Shown piece by piece: positions 36,035 through 43,725 of a DNA stretch of 64,000 nt (positions are counted from its first letter, which is position 1; every line of letters begins with the position of its first letter). The stretch lies in assembly GCA_002724925.1 (NCBI GenBank), contig PBQA01000024.1, positions 1 to 64,000 on the forward strand, written 5' to 3'. A program made the position numbers and the translations under genes. This DNA comes from Oceanospirillaceae bacterium. Lineage in GTDB: Bacteria; Pseudomonadota; Gammaproteobacteria; Pseudomonadales; Oceanobacteraceae. The notes under the pieces were generated by a model, which was given only the letters and a program-made list of their open reading frames with translations, had not been told where the DNA came from and made no database searches.

Positions 36035-37207
36035 ATGGCCGCGACCGTGCTGGTCATTGACGATGATTCCACTGTCCGGGACAGTGTGGTTGCGTACCTT
36101 GATGACTGCGATTACGACATGCAGTCCGCGGGCAGTGCTCAAGAAGCGCTGGACGCTATAGAAGTTTCCGTGCCAGATGCGGTTGTCTGCGATCTTAAGA
36201 TGCCGGGCGTGCATGGCATTCAGTTGCTCGAGAAGCTCCGGGAGAACCATCCTGACTTACCGGTGATTGTTGTTTCTGGTGCCGGAGTAATGGACGACGT
36301 AGTGCACGCCCTGCGCCTCGGTGCTGCCGACTTTCTGGTCAAACCAATTCTTGACCTGGAAGTGCTTGTGCACTCCTTGCGGAAAGCGCTTAGCCACCAA
36401 TCTCTTCAGCGTGAAAACAGAGCCTATCGAGAACATCTTGAGGCCACCAATCGTGAATTAAAGCTTGGCCTTGATGAGTTGCGAGCAGACCAGCAAGCAG
36501 GTCGCCACGCCCAGCTGCGCATGCTGCCGGAACCCCTGAGTATGGGAGATGTGTCCTGTGAGCATAAGTTGCAGCCATCCCTGATGCTGAGTGGCGATTT
36601 TCTTGATTTTATGGAAGTGGACGACGATCGTTTGGCGTTCTACATTGCTGACGTCTCAGGGCATGGGGCATCTTCAGCCTTCGTTACTGTACTTCTTAAG
36701 AACCTTACCTACCGACTTAAACGAAACTTTCAGCGTGGCTCAAGTGACGACATCCTGAAACCAGATCTCGTGCTGGCTCGTATTAATAGTGAGCTGCTTG
36801 CGTCTGAACTCGACAAACATCTGACGATGTTTTACGGCGTGCTGACGTTATCGACGGGTGTACTCTCGTATTCTGTAGGGGGGCATTTCCCTATGCCTGT
36901 GCTTATCAGTGACGGCGAAGCGAAGTTTTTTGAAGGCCGCGGTATGCCGGTTGGATTATTCAAAGATGCAGAGTACAAGTCGATTGATGTTGAGTTGGCC
37001 GGTGACTTTTGTCTTATGATGTTTTCCGATGGAATACTGGAAATAATCGATGAACCGTCCTTGAATGATAAAGAAAGTAAGTTGCTGGCGATGGCCAGCG
37101 AAGCGGAAGGTAAGTTGGACGCCTTCTGGTCAATTGCAGGCGTTGCCGCGCATGACGAAGTGCCGGACGACATAGCCGTAGCCACAGTGTGTAGAGGTGT
37201 TTTATGA
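36035..37207 (+). CDS. RssB-like response regulator with PP2C-type phosphatase domain
   Basis: The 390-residue protein has a receiver domain (residues 3-120) with the acidic pocket DDD, the phosphoacceptor in CDLKMPG and the lysine in LVKP. A short coiled-coil linker (125-160) leads to a PP2C/SpoIIE-type phosphatase domain (165-390) with LSGDFLDF, DVSGHGASSAFVT and MMFSDGILE, the metal-binding aspartates. It overlaps the STAS gene by four bases (ATGA). In Pseudomonas the RssB-RssC pair has the same layout; there the phosphatase acts on the phosphorylated anti-sigma-factor antagonist and so affects RpoS. No RsbW-type kinase gene is adjacent. The RssB name is by architecture and neighbour. Confidence 0.85.
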   Translation: MAATVLVIDDDSTVRDSVVAYLDDCDYDMQSAGSAQEALDAIEVSVPDAVVCDLKMPGVHGIQLLEKLRENHPDLPVIVVSGAGVMDDVVHALRLGAADFLVKPILDLEVLVHSLRKALSHQSLQRENRAYREHLEATNRELKLGLDELRADQQAGRHAQLRMLPEPLSMGDVSCEHKLQPSLMLSGDFLDFMEVDDDRLAFYIADVSGHGASSAFVTVLLKNLTYRLKRNFQRGSSDDILKPDLVLARINSELLASELDKHLTMFYGVLTLSTGVLSYSVGGHFPMPVLISDGEAKFFEGRGMPVGLFKDAEYKSIDVELAGDFCLMMFSDGILEIIDEPSLNDKESKLLAMASEAEGKLDAFWSIAGVAAHDEVPDDIAVATVCRGVL

Positions 37208-37689
37208 CATCAGGTGTGGTTGAAGTCGCCTTCGAAGAGGGCGTACATGTTATTCGCCTGAGTGGCGATGTCAGGTTGAATTTGTGCTCTACCCTTGAGC
37301 GTTACGTTGATGAATTCCTGGCCCAGGGGCATTTTCACAACGTAATGATCGACCTTTCTGCCGCCGAGGGTATTGATAGTACGACGCTCGGCCAGCTCGC
37401 TAAAATCTCTATTCTCTGTCGGGAGCGGTTCGACATAACACCGACAATTAGTAGCCCGAACGAGGGTATCACCCGTATTCTTCTTAGTATGGGGTTCGAT
37501 CAGGTATTTCACATCGTTGACAATGAAATCGAAGATGATGGTCGTTTTGAGCGCTGGGCTGCGGATGCTGTTGATGAAGAATGCGCGCGCGAGCAGGTGA
37601 TAGAAGCGCATAAGGTACTGATGAGCCTCAATCACAAAAACGAAGAAACGTTTCGTGAGCTGGTTGATACGCTCGAAGCGGGCCGTTAA
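37204..37689 (+). CDS. STAS-domain anti-sigma-factor antagonist (RssC-like)
   Basis: The 161-residue protein has an N-terminal STAS domain (residues 1-105) with VIRLSGDVRLNLCSTLERYV and the phosphorylation loop DLSAAEGIDSTTLGQLAKI, in which Ser/Thr near residue 60 would be phosphorylated by a kinase. A helical C-terminal tail of about 50 residues (EEDGRFERW, CAREQVIEAHKVLMSLN) distinguishes it from short SpoIIAA proteins. Translation is coupled to the upstream phosphatase gene by a four-base overlap, so the two should act as a partner-switching pair. The gpsA gene begins 54 bases downstream. Confidence 0.87.
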   Translation: MTSGVVEVAFEEGVHVIRLSGDVRLNLCSTLERYVDEFLAQGHFHNVMIDLSAAEGIDSTTLGQLAKISILCRERFDITPTISSPNEGITRILLSMGFDQVFHIVDNEIEDDGRFERWAADAVDEECAREQVIEAHKVLMSLNHKNEETFRELVDTLEAGR

Positions 37690-37743
37690 TCCAATAAACA
37701 ATAGATATCCTAAAGTAGCGAATAAAAAACTCAGGGGGAAGGT

Positions 37744-38769
37744 GTGGCTATTAAGCGTGCTGCCGTGATTGGCGGGGGAAGCTTTGGAACTGTGATTGCA
37801 AATATTCTGGCCGATAACGGTGTCGAAATACTGCAATGGATGAGAAACGAATCCGTTGCTGACTCGATCAATCAAGAGCATGTGAATCCCGACTATTTGC
37901 CGGATACCAAACTCAACCCGGCGTTGAGGGCGACAACCGATCTCAAGGAAGCAGTTGAAGGGGTAGACGTCATTTTTGTGTCCGTTCCCAGTAAGTTTGT
38001 GCGTCAGGTTGTTGGTTCTTTTGCTTCCGATCTTAAGCCCGAGCAGGCTCTCGTGAGTACCACAAAAGGCATCGAGCCGGACCGGTTTCTATTGATGAGT
38101 CAGGTCCTTGAGGAGTTGTGTCCTGATAATCCAGTAGCTGTCATTAGTGGTCCGAATCTCGCAAAAGAAATCGCAAAGCGTGAGCTTGCAGCAACAGTAA
38201 TTGCAAGTAGAAACAGTGACTTACGACGAAATCTTCAGGAATCACTTAGCTGCAGTTATTTTCGGGTTTACGCTTCTGACGACCTCTATGGCGTCGAGCT
38301 TGGTGGAGCTCTGAAGAATATTTACGCCATTGTGTCGGGCTTTATCGCTGCACTGGGCATGGGTGAGAATACAAAGTCGATGATCATTACGCGATCTTTG
38401 GCCGAGATGAGTCGTTTTGCAGAAGCCATGGGGGCCAACCCGCTCACCTTCCTGGGTCTGGCGGGGGTTGGGGATCTTGTGGTGACGTGCATGTCGCCGC
38501 TAAGTCGTAACTATCGGGTCGGTTACGCCATTGGTTCTGGACAGTCACTTGAAGAGTCGGTCGACGAGCTGGGTGAAGTTGCAGAAGGTGTGAATACCCT
38601 GCGCTATGTCAGGGAAAAAGCTCTGGAACTTGATATATATATGCCTCTGGTAATGGGCGCGTATGAGATTCTCTTTAATCATGCTGATCCTAAAGACGTG
38701 GCTAAAGGATTAATGACTGGCGCGTTTGCGTCGGACGTGGAATTTGCTTTGCCCAGTCACAAAATTTAA
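37744..38769 (+). CDS. gpsA: NAD(P)+-dependent glycerol-3-phosphate dehydrogenase
   Basis: The 341-residue protein starts at a GTG with AGGGGGAAGG just upstream. The N-terminal Rossmann motif is GGGSFGTVIANILADN, a form common in pseudomonads. The substrate-binding GELGGALKNIYAI-like segment (VELGGALKNIYAI, with the catalytic lysine) and the LTFLGLAGVGDLVVTC segment follow. It reduces dihydroxyacetone phosphate to sn-glycerol 3-phosphate for phospholipid synthesis. It may be read from the rssB-like promoter or from its own, as 54 bases separate it from the STAS gene. A stem-loop region at 38771-38800 follows at once. Confidence 0.96.
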   Translation: MAIKRAAVIGGGSFGTVIANILADNGVEILQWMRNESVADSINQEHVNPDYLPDTKLNPALRATTDLKEAVEGVDVIFVSVPSKFVRQVVGSFASDLKPEQALVSTTKGIEPDRFLLMSQVLEELCPDNPVAVISGPNLAKEIAKRELAATVIASRNSDLRRNLQESLSCSYFRVYASDDLYGVELGGALKNIYAIVSGFIAALGMGENTKSMIITRSLAEMSRFAEAMGANPLTFLGLAGVGDLVVTCMSPLSRNYRVGYAIGSGQSLEESVDELGEVAEGVNTLRYVREKALELDIYMPLVMGAYEILFNHADPKDVAKGLMTGAFASDVEFALPSHKI

Positions 38770-38770
38770 G

Positions 38771-38800
38771 GCAACCCCTGTGGTTGCCTGCAACCACAGG
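38771..38800 (+). promoter_or_regulatory. mutually exclusive hairpins masking the sixA ribosome site
   Basis: GCAACC at 38771 can pair with GGTTGC at 38782, and alternatively CCTGTGGTTG at 38777-38786 pairs perfectly with CAACCACAGG at 38791-38800, which abuts and partly covers the AGGAG ribosome site (38798-38802) of sixA. The two pairings share 38782-38786. There is no T tract, so this is not a standard terminator. Confidence 0.5.
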
Positions 38801-38810
38801 AGATGTATGT

Positions 38811-39293
38811 ATGCCTCGGCTCTTCATCTTTCGTCATGGCACGGCAGTGCCCGGAATGGATCTCGATTCGGATCGACCTCTTACGCCTCTGGGCGAAGGC
38901 GAGGCCAGGAGCGCAGGGCAGTGGCTGGCGCCTCTGATCTCTGCTGATACCCGCCTGGTTGTCAGCCCTTACCTTCGGGCGCAGCAAACAGCGCTGGCCC
39001 TCAACACCCCCTGTGAAACAGAAGTCTGGCCAGGGCTGACACCGTCGGGGGATCCTTCGGCAGTCTCGGAATTCCTCATTGAGGAGACCCGTGATGTGAT
39101 CGTCGTGTCTCACCTCCCGCTGGTCGGTCGTCTCGCTTCGCTACTCGTTGATGGTCGTGCGCTCGATCAGCCTTGGTCGCCGGCAGAAGGATGGGTTCTC
39201 GGTGGAGATGTTTTTGCACCCGGCTGCATGACGGTTGAACAGATCTGGTATCCGGCTCTCGGGAATACGTTTGGTGAGGCATCAAATCACTGA
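38811..39293 (+). CDS. sixA: SixA-type phosphohistidine phosphatase
   Basis: From ATG 38811 the protein has 160 residues of the histidine phosphatase superfamily. The nucleophile is His9 in FRHGTAVPG, and the other catalytic elements are VVSPYLRAQQT (arginine) and VVSHLPLVGRL (second histidine). It is close in length to E. coli SixA (161), which removes phosphate from phosphohistidine in ArcB and the nitrogen phosphotransferase system. The upstream in-frame TTG at 38784 lies within a hairpin and is rejected. It follows gpsA with a gap of about 40 bases. Confidence 0.9.
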   Translation: MPRLFIFRHGTAVPGMDLDSDRPLTPLGEGEARSAGQWLAPLISADTRLVVSPYLRAQQTALALNTPCETEVWPGLTPSGDPSAVSEFLIEETRDVIVVSHLPLVGRLASLLVDGRALDQPWSPAEGWVLGGDVFAPGCMTVEQIWYPALGNTFGEASNH

Positions 39294-39373
39294 ATAAAGG
39301 GCCTTTTTCACCTTGAGGTCCTGCATTCGGCAGGGTAGTGTCTGGCGTTTGTTTATTTCTAAAGCGACAGGCT

Positions 39374-40168
39374 ATGACCCAAGCGTTACATATTGCCCAC
39401 GCCAACGGCTTCACTGGCGGAACCTATAATGTTCTGGCAGACCGTCTTTCTGCACACTATCGTGTCGACGCCATAAATCAGATTGCGCATAACCCCAAGT
39501 ACCCGGTGACGGATAACTGGAATCATCTCGTTCAGGAATTGATACATCATTTCGAAACTCAGTTCAGTCAGCCTGTGATTGCCGTGGGGCACTCGCTCGG
39601 AGGTGTGCTGAGCCTACTGGTAGCGCTGCGGCGCCCAGATCTCGTTAAGGCGCTTATCATCCTCGATTCACCAGTCATGCCTGCCTGGCAAGCGCACGGT
39701 ATGCGATTTCTTAAATTGACGCGACTCAATGAAAGGCTTTTTCCGATTCGCAGGATTGAAGAACGTAAAACGCAATGGGCCGACTTCGATGATGCGCGAG
39801 AGTACTTCTCGGGTAAATCTTTGATGAGAAACTTTGATTCGAGATGTCTTGATGATTACATCCGCAGCGGGACCCGCGAAGAGGATGGTGTGCTTAAGTT
39901 GACCTACGACCCGCAACTTGAGGCCAATATATGGCGTACCATTCCTCACAATATACACTCGCGAGTTAAAGGAAAGTTAAAGGTGCCTGCGGCAGTCATT
40001 GGCGGAAAGAGCAGTGAGTACTTTAAACCCGTCAATGGTGCCTACATGAAAGCCATCGGCATGAAGCTTAAGTGGATCGAAGGGTCGCACATGTTTCCGC
40101 TGGAAAACCCCGAACCTACCGCTGATCTGATTCATCATACAATCCGGGAGTTGCTGGGTGGCCGCTGA
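39374..40168 (+). CDS. Alpha/beta-hydrolase fold protein
   Basis: From ATG 39374 the protein has 264 residues with the alpha/beta hydrolase plan: an early AHANGFTGGTYN oxyanion-hole region, the nucleophile elbow GHSLGG (serine near residue 78), and a C-terminal GSHMFPLENP with the catalytic histidine. No signal peptide is present. Proteins of this type are often found as a pair beside sixA/gpsA in related bacteria, but the substrate is not known; ester or thioester hydrolysis is a guess based on fold alone. Its end overlaps the next hydrolase gene by 11 bases. Confidence 0.8.
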   Translation: MTQALHIAHANGFTGGTYNVLADRLSAHYRVDAINQIAHNPKYPVTDNWNHLVQELIHHFETQFSQPVIAVGHSLGGVLSLLVALRRPDLVKALIILDSPVMPAWQAHGMRFLKLTRLNERLFPIRRIEERKTQWADFDDAREYFSGKSLMRNFDSRCLDDYIRSGTREEDGVLKLTYDPQLEANIWRTIPHNIHSRVKGKLKVPAAVIGGKSSEYFKPVNGAYMKAIGMKLKWIEGSHMFPLENPEPTADLIHHTIRELLGGR

Positions 40169-41015
40169 ATTACAAGATGCCCCGTTGGCAGGCTTGCAGT
40201 GGAGTGGGAGTGGTGAAGCCTGCAAAGGCGGAGAGAGAGTTCTTTGCCTTCACGGGTGGCTGGATAATGCGGCAAGCTTCTCGTTGCTGGCTGAACGGCT
40301 CACGCAAGGTGCCGACGGTAATACCACGGTCGCGATAGATCTTCCCGGCCACGGAAAGTCTGGTTGGCATTCGCCTGGTCAGGGGTATCCTATATGGGGT
40401 TATACCCACGAGCTGAAAACCGTAATCGATACCATGGCGTCTCCAGTTGATTTGGTGGCTCATTCGTTGGGTGGGTCACTAGCACTGTGCCTTGCCGCTG
40501 CATTCCCTGAAACGGTCCGCTCGATCGCTCTATTGGACGCTCCTGGCCCCATGGTGACACCCGAAAATCAGATCGCATCGCAACTGCGTGACGGTGTGCT
40601 GTCTCGCGATAAGTTGCGTCCCTCACGCCAGTTTTCATCGATAGCAGACGCTGTTGCTGCCAGAAAAAAAGCAACCCCTGAGCTTAGCGAAAGTGCACTG
40701 ACGATATTGGTAGAACGCAATCTGGCTAAGTGCGAATCCCATTTCGAGTGGCGTACCGATCCTCAATTAAAGCTGACTTCTGACCTGCGTCTGAGCGAGA
40801 CCCAGGTAGAGCACCTGATGCGCGCCGTAAAGTGCCCGGTGTTGAGCATTCGGGCAGAAAGCGGCCTTCTGCCACTGAAGTTCTTTGAACATCGAATGGG
40901 ATACCTGCAAAATGTCGACTCGTTGCAATTGCCAGGTCATCACCACTTTCACCTGGAAGAAGAGACTGCTCCGGCCATTGCTGACGCGATATTAACTTTC
41001 TGGAAAGGACTCTGA
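40158..41015 (+). CDS. Alpha/beta-hydrolase fold protein
   Basis: The 285-residue protein begins at a GTG inside the end of the preceding hydrolase gene, with GGGAG upstream. It has the classical fold motifs: LHGWLDNAASF at the oxyanion hole, DLPGHGKSG, the nucleophile elbow AHSLGGSLAL and GHHHFHLEE with the probable catalytic histidine. It resembles the epoxide-hydrolase/esterase branch and is clearly different in sequence from its neighbour, so the pair is not a recent duplication. Three or four genes from here on overlap or nearly touch (stop-start overlap ATGA at 41015). The substrate is unknown. Confidence 0.82.
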   Translation: MAAELQDAPLAGLQWSGSGEACKGGERVLCLHGWLDNAASFSLLAERLTQGADGNTTVAIDLPGHGKSGWHSPGQGYPIWGYTHELKTVIDTMASPVDLVAHSLGGSLALCLAAAFPETVRSIALLDAPGPMVTPENQIASQLRDGVLSRDKLRPSRQFSSIADAVAARKKATPELSESALTILVERNLAKCESHFEWRTDPQLKLTSDLRLSETQVEHLMRAVKCPVLSIRAESGLLPLKFFEHRMGYLQNVDSLQLPGHHHFHLEEETAPAIADAILTFWKGL

Positions 41016-41734
41016 TGAACGCCTCCGTAGTTAAGCAGGCAATCTGGTTTGTTGTACTTATTTCCGCACTGCTTGCCGCGCTTGCGACCGGCTGGATGCT
41101 GCATAAGCCGGCCGATTACGGTTACAGCTTCTGGTACGACCAGATGGACATCCGCGGGCATATCGACAAGTACGGCCCTAAAAACCGCTATATTCGTGGC
41201 TTTGACGATCTTTCGCGGGAGCAGCATCTTGAACTGTTCGGCGGTATCGTTGATGCCGTGCATAACCAGGGCAGAGGGTTAGCAGAGCTTGAATTTACCG
41301 ACAGTCGTGGCCGCACAAAACCATTATTGAGAAAGCCCGAAATTGTTCATCTGCAGGACGTTGCCAACCTGATTGATGTGCTGTCAGTGGCGGGTGCGGT
41401 CAGCCTGTTAATCGCAGCAATCGGTACCTTTATGCTGATACGGCGTCGTATCCCCATTCAATGGAAGCAACAGGGTCTCTTGCTCGGCGGACTTCTGGGG
41501 GCGGTTGCTCTTGTGCTTTTGATTGCTGGCCCGAAAGCCGTCTTTTATCAGCTTCATGTCTGGATCTTCCCGGATGACCATCAATGGTTCTTTTACTATC
41601 AGGAATCGCTGATGAGCACCATGATGAAGGCCCCGGATTTGTTCGGTGGGATAGGGGCGACGATTGGTTTTGTTGGTTTTGGGCTTTATCTGGCGTACCT
41701 GGTGATTTTACATCGCTTTCTGAGGCGAGGTTGA
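41015..41734 (+). CDS. DUF1461-like integral membrane protein
   Basis: The 239-residue protein has membrane helices at about residues 8-28, 125-145, 155-175 and 210-232, with a long periplasmic loop after the first helix. The layout and the HLQDVANLIDVLSVAG and IFPDDHQWFFYYQESLMSTMMKAPDLFGGIG segments look like the DUF1461/TIGR01906 family, where a His-containing loop precedes the second helix. No function is known for the family. The start codon shares bases with the stop of the hydrolase gene, and the next membrane protein follows directly. Confidence 0.68.
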   Translation: MNASVVKQAIWFVVLISALLAALATGWMLHKPADYGYSFWYDQMDIRGHIDKYGPKNRYIRGFDDLSREQHLELFGGIVDAVHNQGRGLAELEFTDSRGRTKPLLRKPEIVHLQDVANLIDVLSVAGAVSLLIAAIGTFMLIRRRIPIQWKQQGLLLGGLLGAVALVLLIAGPKAVFYQLHVWIFPDDHQWFFYYQESLMSTMMKAPDLFGGIGATIGFVGFGLYLAYLVILHRFLRRG

Positions 41735-41735
41735 T

Positions 41736-42185
41736 TTGCGAAAAAAGAGCGTGCTGAGTTTCCTGATACTAGCTCTTATACCCTGCGTGATATTGCTTGT
41801 GTTGCTGGTTGTAGTGAGTTTGGTGTTTGGAGTGGGAGTCGGTGCCGCGTCATGGGCTTATCTTACTGTATTTTCGATCGTCGCAATTCCGACAACCCTC
41901 TTGCCTTCAGTGATAATTACAGGACTTCTGATCTTTGGGGATTTTAATGATCAGGTTGGCAAAGACTCGTTGGGGCTGAAATTGCTATGGTTTATTTGTC
42001 TTGTTGGCTCTCTGCTTCTGACGTATGTCGCCTGTTTCGAATTTGTGCTGGGCAATGAGGACCCCAGTGATGGTGCGCTCATCACAATGACCATCATGCT
42101 CCATATATCGACGAGCCCTGTATGGTTAATATGCAATCTCGCCTGGTATCATTTCTTGCCTGCTTTTACACAAACTAGAGAGTGA
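41736..42185 (+). CDS. Small integral membrane protein, four helices, unknown
   Basis: The 149-residue protein is very hydrophobic with four predicted membrane helices (about residues 8-30, 38-65, 82-105 and 113-140). The only suitable start is a TTG two bases after the previous stop, with GAGG eight bases upstream. I do not recognise the family. Because it directly follows the DUF1461-like gene, the two proteins may form one membrane complex. Downstream begins the disrupted helicase gene. Confidence 0.55.
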   Translation: MRKKSVLSFLILALIPCVILLVLLVVVSLVFGVGVGAASWAYLTVFSIVAIPTTLLPSVIITGLLIFGDFNDQVGKDSLGLKLLWFICLVGSLLLTYVACFEFVLGNEDPSDGALITMTIMLHISTSPVWLICNLAWYHFLPAFTQTRE

Positions 42186-42299
42186 CCAGTGGCGCTTTTG
42201 TCTTAGTCGGGCCAAATGATTCGCGCAGAGTCGGCAGGCCTGATTCTCAGTTTTTGCTATAGTTCGCGGCTCGAATGATTTACTAAAAAAGGAGTTGTG

Positions 42300-42884
42300 G
42301 TGATTTTCGATACGATGCAGTTCAGATTTTCCTGGCGTCCTTATCAGCAGCGTGTGTTGCAAGCAATTGATGATCATCCGGATGACAAACGACTGCATAT
42401 TGTTGCTGCCCCGGGTGCCGGTAAAACCGTCCTGGGTCTGGAAGTGTTCCGGAAATTGCGTCGCCCGACACTGGTGCTTTCGCCCACCCGTATTATCAGG
42501 GATCAGTGGATACGTCGCCTCACGGATTTTGGGGTGGAAGGTGAACCGTTCGATCTTCACTGGATAAGTACTGATCTATCCCGGCCTGCTCTGTTGACGT
42601 CTGCGACTTATCAGGCAGTGCATGTAAAAGCCGTGAGGCAGGGTGCACAGGTTCCACCTGATGATGAGCCTGAACCGCCTGAGACTGACGATCAGTCATC
42701 TATCCCTGATGCTAAGGCGCTACCCCTGATGCTAAGGCGCTACTGGCTGTGATTGCTCAAGGCGGCATAGAGGTTGTCGTTTTGGACGAGGCACACCATC
42801 TTACAGCCGAGTGGTGGAAAGCTTTGAAAGCTGTTGTTACCTCGGTTCCTGAAATCGTTCTCGTGTCACTTACAGCGACAACTG
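42300..42884 (+). pseudogene. DEAD/DEAH-type helicase, N-terminal fragment, frameshifted and truncated
   Basis: The reading frame starts at GTG 42300 behind AAAGGAG and shows SF2 helicase motifs: FSWRPYQQRVL (Q-like region), Walker A VAAPGAGKT and VLSPTRIIRDQW. At 42704-42743 a 20-bp unit is present twice in tandem, which shifts the frame and stops translation at 42752. If one copy is removed, the frame reads on without interruption (IPDAKALLAVIAQGG) into the DEAH box VVVLDEAHHL and the SLTAT motif III. The homology ends abruptly at about 42880-42888, where a truncated recombinase begins on the other strand. The C-terminal part appears to lie at 54647-55101. The gene is therefore dead in two ways. 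Confidence 0.85.
42704..42743. repeat. 20-bp perfect tandem duplication inside the helicase fragment
   Basis: Positions 42704-42723 and 42724-42743 are identical. Since 20 is not a multiple of three, the second copy causes the frameshift in the helicase gene. Perfect identity suggests a recent event or an assembly artefact. Confidence 0.95.
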
Positions 42885-43195
42885 GTCAAGTTGAATCGGT
42901 TTGGCTTGCTTTTGGACGACCGGGTGTAATTCGGCAATACCCTTTAAGACTTTTTTCACATGAGGGGCTTTGGTGGGATCAGGGAAGCCCTGATCAAGAT
43001 GCCAAGCTGCCAAACCGGCTAGTCGTTGACGCAGTGTATTCACGGACAATGTATTGGCATAATCCACCAGATACCTCGCCACACTGTCGGCCGTTGCAGG
43101 AAGAAAGCCACCCCAATGACTTTCAAAATGTTCAATCGCCGCACGGTAACTTAACCGAGTGTTATCGCTCGGATGTAGTGATCTACATCTGTCAT
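42880..43195 (-). pseudogene. Tyrosine recombinase (integrase), N-terminal fragment, frameshifted
   Basis: On the minus strand an ATG at 43195 with AAGGAA upstream starts TDVDHYIRA, after which about ten bases seem to be missing and the frame shifts into NTRLSYRAAIEHFESHWGG, TADSVARYLVDYA and QGFPDPTKAPHVKKVLKGI. These are typical of the N-terminal SAM-like core-binding domain of a family of site-specific integrases. The sequence stops near QAKPIQLDQL, at the helicase junction, so the whole catalytic domain (R-H-R-Y) is lost. It begins three bases after the merR stop codon. It cannot be active and only marks the left end of the island. Confidence 0.82.
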
Positions 43196-43197
43196 GC

Positions 43198-43647
43198 CTA
43201 TTTCCTTGTACCGCTTGGCGAGCGCTCGTTCCTTGTACCGCTTGGCGAGCGCTCGGGTTTTGGTAGTAACTCTCCCAATATCCCGCACTGGTCGACCGAT
43301 CTCGCGTTGCCGCATTTAAGCCGTAGCTGCTTGAGGTCGCCATGAAGCTTTTGTAAGTCCTCGATACGAGACTCTGCAACGAGCAGGTGCGTATCAATCA
43401 TCTCATTTACCGCCTCGCACGGCGTCTCCGGCGAGTTTTGTAACGATACCAGGTGTTTAATTTCGCTTAAGGTCAGGTCCAGCGCACGGCAGTTTTTGAT
43501 GAAAGACAGTTTTTCTAATACCACACTGTTATACAAACGAAAGTTTCCTTCGGTACGCTCAGGCGCCGAAATTAAGCCTTCTTTCTCGTAGTAGCGAATT
43601 GTCTGGATCGAGCATCCACTGCGTTTTGCCAGCTCACCAATTTTCAT
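43198..43647 (-). CDS. MerR-family Pb/Cd-responsive regulator (PbrR/CadR-like)
   Basis: The 149-residue protein has the MerR winged helix (MKIGELAKRSGCSIQTIRYYEKEGL), a long dimerisation helix and metal-binding cysteines Cys77, Cys112 and Cys121. Their spacing (35 and 9) equals that of PbrR (78, 113, 122 as I recall), whereas CadR has a shorter last interval, so lead or a broad Pb/Cd/Zn response is likely. The C-terminus ends in two exact copies of a nine-residue stretch (NERSPSGTR type) encoded by a 27-bp tandem duplication and is abnormal for the family. It is divergent from the HMA-CDF gene, whose promoter it should control by DNA untwisting. Confidence 0.9.
   Translation of the reverse strand: MKIGELAKRSGCSIQTIRYYEKEGLISAPERTEGNFRLYNSVVLEKLSFIKNCRALDLTLSEIKHLVSLQNSPETPCEAVNEMIDTHLLVAESRIEDLQKLHGDLKQLRLKCGNARSVDQCGILGELLPKPERSPSGTRNERSPSGTRK
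43202..43255. repeat. 27-bp perfect tandem duplication at the 3' end of merR
   Basis: Positions 43202-43228 and 43229-43255 are identical. The unit is nine codons long, so the merR frame is kept and its C-terminus has a repeated ERSPSGTR block. This is the second perfect tandem duplication within 500 bases, the first being at 42704. Confidence 0.95.
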
Positions 43648-43665
43648 CTTTCTTTAACCCGCCTC

Positions 43666-43696
43666 TTGACTCTATAGTTACTACAGAGTTTACACT
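43666..43696 (+). promoter_or_regulatory. MerR-type promoter and operator of the HMA-CDF gene
   Basis: TTGACT at 43666-43671 and TACACT at 43691-43696 are separated by 19 bases, the long spacer characteristic of MerR-controlled promoters. The spacer holds a near-perfect dyad, ACTCTATAG (43669-43677) and CTACAGAGT (43681-43689), with one mismatch. The site lies between merR and the divergent transporter gene. Confidence 0.92.
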
Positions 43697-43725
43697 TTCT
43701 ATTAATGTATAAACAAGAGCCAGCT

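Noticed and set aside
42884-43345. Plus-strand continuation of the helicase frame past 42884
   Set aside because: Past the SLTAT motif it is the complement of the integrase fragment and loses helicase similarity.
42870-43397. Minus-strand frame covering both the merR 3' end and the integrase piece
   Set aside because: Its first half is merR read in another frame; only the part after 43195 is integrase-like, in two frames.
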